From Elusimicrobiales bacterium (GTDB lineage: Bacteria; Elusimicrobiota; Elusimicrobia; Elusimicrobiales; UBA9959): DNA of 64,000 nucleotides. Made by a program: the position numbers and the translations under genes. Location of the stretch: the NCBI GenBank assembly GCA_031082205.1, contig JAVHLJ010000001.1, positions 1-64,000 of the forward strand, written 5' to 3'. The notes under the pieces are model-generated. The model saw only the letters and a list, made by a program, of their open reading frames with translations, was not told the origin of the DNA and ran no database searches. Below are positions 60,020 to 64,000 of the stretch, piece after piece; within the stretch, counting starts at the first letter, position 1; each line of letters opens with the position of its first letter.

Positions 60020-60065
60020 GAGAACGGCGCGCCGCCTTTACCGGCGCCCCTTCCGGAGGATAAAA

Positions 60066-61043
60066 ATGCCCGTATCGTACAAAGAGCTCGGTTTCGTCAA
60101 CACCCGCGAGATGTTCAAGGCCGCCATGAAGGGCGGCTACGCCGTTCCCGCCTACAATTTCAACAACATGGAGCAGCTCCAGGCCATACTCACCGCCTGC
60201 TGCCGCTCGCGCTCGCCGGTGATACTCCAGCTCTCCAAAGGCGCCCGCGACTACGCCAACGCCACGCTGCTGCGCTGGATGGGCCGCGGCGCGATGGAGA
60301 TGATCAAGGAGTTCAAGGAGGGCCCGGTGCCGGTGGCCCTGCACCTGGACCACGGCGACACCTTCGAGCTCTGCAAGAGCTGCGTGGACAACGGCTTCTC
60401 CTCGGTCATGATAGACGCCTCGCACCACCCCTATGAGAAGAACGTCGAGATCACGAAGCAGGTCGTCGAGTACGCCCACAAGTACGACGTGACCGTCGAA
60501 GGCGAACTGGGCGTGCTGGCCGGCATCGAGGACGAGGTTTCCTCCGAACATTCGCATTACACCGACCCGGCGCAGGTGGAGGATTTCGTGAAGAAGACCG
60601 GCGTGGACTCGCTGGCCATCTCCATCGGCACCAGCCACGGCGCCTACAAGTTCAAGCTGAAGCCCGGCGAGAGCGTGCCGCCGCTGCGCTTCGATATCCT
60701 CGAGGAATGCGAGAAGCGCATCCCCGGCTTCCCGATAGTCCTGCACGGCGCCAGCTCCGTCCTGACGGACTATATCGACATGATCAACAAGTACGGCGGC
60801 AGGATGGAGAACGCCGTCGGCGTGCCGGCCGAGCAGCTGCGAAAGGCCGCCAAGAGCGCCGTCTGCAAGATAAACATAGACTCCGACGGGCGCCTGGTCA
60901 TGACCGCGGTCATCCGCAAGGTCTTCGCCGAGAAGCCCGCGGAGTTCGACCCGCGCAAGTACCTGGGGCCGGCCCGCGACGAACTGGTCAAGATGTATAT
61001 CGACAAGAACACCAACGTGCTCGGCTCGGCCGGGCGCGTTTAA
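60066..61043 (+). CDS. Class II fructose-bisphosphate aldolase family protein
   Basis: YAVPAYNFNNMEQLQAIL; PVALHLDHGDTFELCKSCVDNGFSSVMIDASHHPYEKNV; VLHGASSVLTDY; INIDSDGRLVMTA. Confidence 0.95.
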   Translation: MPVSYKELGFVNTREMFKAAMKGGYAVPAYNFNNMEQLQAILTACCRSRSPVILQLSKGARDYANATLLRWMGRGAMEMIKEFKEGPVPVALHLDHGDTFELCKSCVDNGFSSVMIDASHHPYEKNVEITKQVVEYAHKYDVTVEGELGVLAGIEDEVSSEHSHYTDPAQVEDFVKKTGVDSLAISIGTSHGAYKFKLKPGESVPPLRFDILEECEKRIPGFPIVLHGASSVLTDYIDMINKYGGRMENAVGVPAEQLRKAAKSAVCKINIDSDGRLVMTAVIRKVFAEKPAEFDPRKYLGPARDELVKMYIDKNTNVLGSAGRV

Positions 61044-61094
61044 GCCGGGAGAACGGACAGGAACGCCCGGCCGCGCGCCGGGCTTTCCATTTGT

Positions 61095-62351
61095 ATGGAG
61101 AAAGAAGCCGACATCATAATAGTGGGCGCCGGAGCTTCCGGGCTGGCGGCGGCCGTCGAGGCCGCCAGGGCCGGCGCGCGGGTGCTGGTCCTCGAGAAGA
61201 ACCATGTGCCCGGCCGCAAGGTGCTCTCCACCGGCTCCGGCAAATGCAATTTCTCCAACCTCGAAGTGGGCCCGGCGGATTATAACGCCCCCGCGCGCCC
61301 TTTCATCAGGAAGGCCCTGGCCGCCCTGCCGCCGGCGGAGGTCCGCGCTTTTTTCGAAGGGCTCGGCCTGCTCTGGTCGGAGGGGGAGAACGGCCGCCTT
61401 TTTCCGCGCTCCCTGCGCGCGCAGGACGTGGTCGCGCTGCTCGTCAACGAACTGGCTTTCCGCGGGGGCAGGGTCGCGACGCTTGCCGAGGTTCACGAAA
61501 TAAAGGCCGCGGCCGGCGGCTTCGAAGTGCGCGCGAGGAAAGTGCCGCCGAAATGGGACAAAAAGGCCTCCGGGGGGGACCCGGTGGTCCTGCGCGCGCG
61601 CCGCGTGATACTGGCCGCCGGCGGAGCGGCCTATCCGCAGATCGGCGGTGGGGAAGGCGGCTACGCGCTGCTGAAATCCCTGGGGCACGAGGTGTCCGCC
61701 CTCTCGCCCTCGATCGTCCCCTTGCGCACGCTCAAGCCGCCGCCGAAGGAACTGGACGGCGTGCGCCTGGCCGCCGCTCTTGAACTCATCTCCGGGGACC
61801 GGGTACTGGCGGAGTCGGCCGGAGAACTTCTTTTCACCTCCTACGGCCTGTCGGGCCCGGCCGTTCTGGACCTTAGCCGGGCCGCAGTCGCGGCCCTCGG
61901 CGCCGACCCTGTTTCCATCGATGCGGATTTTTTCCCCGAGATCACGGCGCCGGCGCTTGAAAAGACGCTGGAGTCGCGCGCCCGGGCCTTCGCCGGCCGG
62001 CCTTTCTCCCATTTCGCCGCCGGATTGCTGAACGACAAAGTCCTCAAGGCCGCCGCGGCCCGGGCCGGAATTATCTGGGACGCCCCGGTCGGGCCGGTGC
62101 AGGCCTTCGCCCGCGAGCTGAAGAACTTTGCCGCGGGGGTGGCCGGGCCGCTGGGCTTCGAGGACGCCATGGTAACGGCCGGAGGCTGCGCCCTGGCGGA
62201 GATAGCGCCGGCGACCTTCGCCTCCAAAAAGACGCCCGGGCTCTACGTAACCGGCGAACTGCTGGACGTGGACGGCCGCTCCGGCGGCTTCAACCTGCAT
62301 TTCGCCTGGACCTCGGGCATACTGGCCGGCCGCGCCGCCGCGCGTTTTTGA
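61095..62351 (+). CDS. HI0933-like (YhiN/BaiN-type) flavoprotein
   Basis: ADIIIVGAGASGLAAAVEAARAGARVLVLEKNHVPGRKVLSTGSGKCNFSN; YVTGELLDVDGRSGGFNLHFAWTSGILAGR. Confidence 0.94.
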   Translation: MEKEADIIIVGAGASGLAAAVEAARAGARVLVLEKNHVPGRKVLSTGSGKCNFSNLEVGPADYNAPARPFIRKALAALPPAEVRAFFEGLGLLWSEGENGRLFPRSLRAQDVVALLVNELAFRGGRVATLAEVHEIKAAAGGFEVRARKVPPKWDKKASGGDPVVLRARRVILAAGGAAYPQIGGGEGGYALLKSLGHEVSALSPSIVPLRTLKPPPKELDGVRLAAALELISGDRVLAESAGELLFTSYGLSGPAVLDLSRAAVAALGADPVSIDADFFPEITAPALEKTLESRARAFAGRPFSHFAAGLLNDKVLKAAAARAGIIWDAPVGPVQAFARELKNFAAGVAGPLGFEDAMVTAGGCALAEIAPATFASKKTPGLYVTGELLDVDGRSGGFNLHFAWTSGILAGRAAARF

Positions 62352-62417
62352 CGCCCGTCAAAGACAAACCCTCTCCCAACTGTTACCATATAGGCGACGG
62401 TTCACAGGGGAGGCAGA

Positions 62418-62969
62418 GTGAAACTCATTCTAGTTACTGTTCTTATGGCGGCGGCCATGCCGCTTAAAGCCGGGGAGACGGCCATGGAGTCGCTCCGCTC
62501 GGTAGCCTTCGACATTCCCGCGGCGGCGCTGCCGGCGGCGCCGGAGCCGGCCGAAACCAGGGAAGTGAAGCCGGACGGCCTCTACCGCGCTTACTGCTGG
62601 GGCCGCGCCCCGCACGAGAAGGCCGACGCCGAGGGCATGCCCGCCTCTTTCTGCGTCTCCTCTTTCCGGGTGCAGCTCAGGCCCGATTCCTCCGCTTTCC
62701 TGGTCCTGGACGGCGAGATCTCCGGCGAATACCCGATGCAGGTGAAGTTCATCGGCGACGGGCTCTACACCGGCACGGCCGCGGTTTTCCGCCGCTACAA
62801 GGGTTCCGCCTGCACCGAGGGCACGGACGCCGTGATAGAGATAACCGTCAGGATGGACGCGCGCGGCGCCATAATCGAGGAGCCGTCGGTCAGGGCTTTC
62901 TACGGCACCAGCTGGGACGTCTGCCATTCCGGCTGGGACTATACCGAGATATTCTACTCCCGCCGCTGA
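62418..62969 (+). CDS. Hypothetical secreted protein
   Basis: Signal peptide MKLILVTVLMAAAMPLKAGE; RBS GGGAGG; no recognised family. Confidence 0.7.
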   Translation: MKLILVTVLMAAAMPLKAGETAMESLRSVAFDIPAAALPAAPEPAETREVKPDGLYRAYCWGRAPHEKADAEGMPASFCVSSFRVQLRPDSSAFLVLDGEISGEYPMQVKFIGDGLYTGTAAVFRRYKGSACTEGTDAVIEITVRMDARGAIIEEPSVRAFYGTSWDVCHSGWDYTEIFYSRR

Positions 62970-62988
62970 TAGCAGCTCGCGCCAGGGG

Positions 62989-63022
62989 AAGGGCCGTCCG
63001 CTAATGCGGACGGCCCTTTTCT
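62989..63022 (+). terminator. Rho-independent terminator
   Basis: GGGCCGTCCGC-TAAT-GCGGACGGCCC-TTTTCTTT. Confidence 0.9.
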
Positions 63023-63085
63023 TTGTCGCGCATTAATTTATATCCTTAAAACCGGCGCAAATCACTCTAAAGGCGGACTTATCCG

Positions 63086-64000
63086 ATGAACTTCAAGAAC
63101 ACTCTCTATTCCAGGCTCGAGCGCTACTGCAGGGTGGACACACAGGCGGACCCGGACTCCAAGACCTTTCCCTCCACCAAAAAGCAGCTGGTCCTGCTCA
63201 AAATGCTGGCGGCCGAGCTCAGGAAGATAGGCGCGAAGAAAGTGAAGATGGACCGCTGGGCTTACGTGACGGCCGAATTGCCCGCCACCGTGAAAGGCAA
63301 AAAGCCGGCCATCGGCTTCCTGGCCCACGCCGACACCTCGCCCGACGCCTCCGGCGCCGGCGTAAGGCCCCAGGTGCACAGAGCCTGGAAGGGCGGCGAT
63401 ATCGTTATAAGCCGCCGGCACGGCGTTATTCTGAATAAGAAGAACTGTCCCGAACTGGCCGGCAGGGAGGGGGAGGACATAGTGACCGCCTCGGGCGATA
63501 CGCTGCTGGGCGCCGACAATAAAGCCGGGCTGGCGATAATAATGACCGTCGCCGAATACCTGCTAAAGAACCCCTCGATCCCGCACGGTACGCTGAAGAT
63601 AGGTTTCACCCCGGACGAGGAAGTGGGACAGGGCGTAAAACATTTCGACGTGAAGGCCTTCGGCGCCGACTACGCCTACACCGTGGACGGAGACGTGGCC
63701 GGCACCATAGAAGAAGAGACCTTCAACGCCGACGCCGTGAAGATAGAGATAAAGGGCAAGAGCGTCCACCCCGGCACGGCCAAGAACGCGCTGGCCAACG
63801 CCCTGCGCGTGGCGGCCGACATCGCCGCCTCCTGGCCGGAGAACATGCTGCCCGAGACCACGGAGAAGCGCGAAGGCTTCATCATGTTCACCGACCTTTC
63901 GGCCGGCATAGAGAAGGCGGAACTGACCGGCATAGTCCGCGAGCACGACTTGAAGAAACTTAAAGCGATGGAAAGGCAGCTCGAAGCCATAATAGCCGCC
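63086..64000 (+). CDS. pepT: Peptidase T (tripeptidase), 3' end outside window
   Basis: RLERYCRVDTQADPDSKTFPSTKKQLVLLKMLAAEL; IGFLAHADTSPDASG; LGADNKAGLAIIMTVAEYL; TPDEEVGQG. Missing from ORF track because it runs off the window. Confidence 0.93.
   Translation, partial: MNFKNTLYSRLERYCRVDTQADPDSKTFPSTKKQLVLLKMLAAELRKIGAKKVKMDRWAYVTAELPATVKGKKPAIGFLAHADTSPDASGAGVRPQVHRAWKGGDIVISRRHGVILNKKNCPELAGREGEDIVTASGDTLLGADNKAGLAIIMTVAEYLLKNPSIPHGTLKIGFTPDEEVGQGVKHFDVKAFGADYAYTVDGDVAGTIEEETFNADAVKIEIKGKSVHPGTAKNALANALRVAADIAASWPENMLPETTEKREGFIMFTDLSAGIEKAELTGIVREHDLKKLKAMERQLEAIIAA

Noticed and set aside
59784-62300. 838-aa minus-strand ORF spanning the aldolase and flavoprotein genes
   Set aside because: Crosses two clear plus-strand genes and a promoter region; no domain recognised.

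Overview
This is a 64 kb GC-rich chromosomal window from a Gram-negative (LPS-making) bacterium. The gene content resembles an Elusimicrobiota-type genome, but that placement is inference. Coding density is high and most gene starts overlap the previous stop. From left to right it contains: a type IV pilus / type II secretion block (partial PilP-like gene, secretin, ATPase, platform protein, pseudopilins); uvrA-nadB; a long LPS/Kdo/heptose biosynthesis and export block on the minus strand (lptB, lptA-like, lptC-like, kdsD, kdsA, pyrG, kdsB, heptose kinase, gmhB, lpxK, GT9 glycosyltransferases, later waaA and a DUF374 acyltransferase); a large repetitive tail-fibre-like surface protein; sec/queuosine/Holliday-junction genes (secDF, yajC, tgt, queA, spoIID-like, ruvABC, yebC); tRNA-Arg(TCG) followed by an unusual structured intergenic region; a secreted M4/M36-type metalloprotease with a FlgD/T9SS-like C-terminal domain next to a PorV-like protein; and housekeeping genes (era, class II aldolase, flavoprotein, pepT). 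The strongest unexplained signals are: (1) a roughly 500 bp region after the tRNA with an exact 21-nt copy of the tRNA 3' end, a 10-bp inverted copy of the T-arm, nested hairpins and a second inverted-repeat module; (2) a DUF4254-like domain split over two overlapping ORFs; (3) a protein with a partial plus a full GT9 domain; (4) T9SS-like C-terminal domains with a PorV-like protein and no visible T9SS core; (5) -10-like boxes placed directly against start codons (leaderless transcription); (6) a REP-like palindrome between tgt and yajC. Coordinates use starts trimmed from the ORF track where a better start was evident. No database searches were run, so family names are from recognised motifs.
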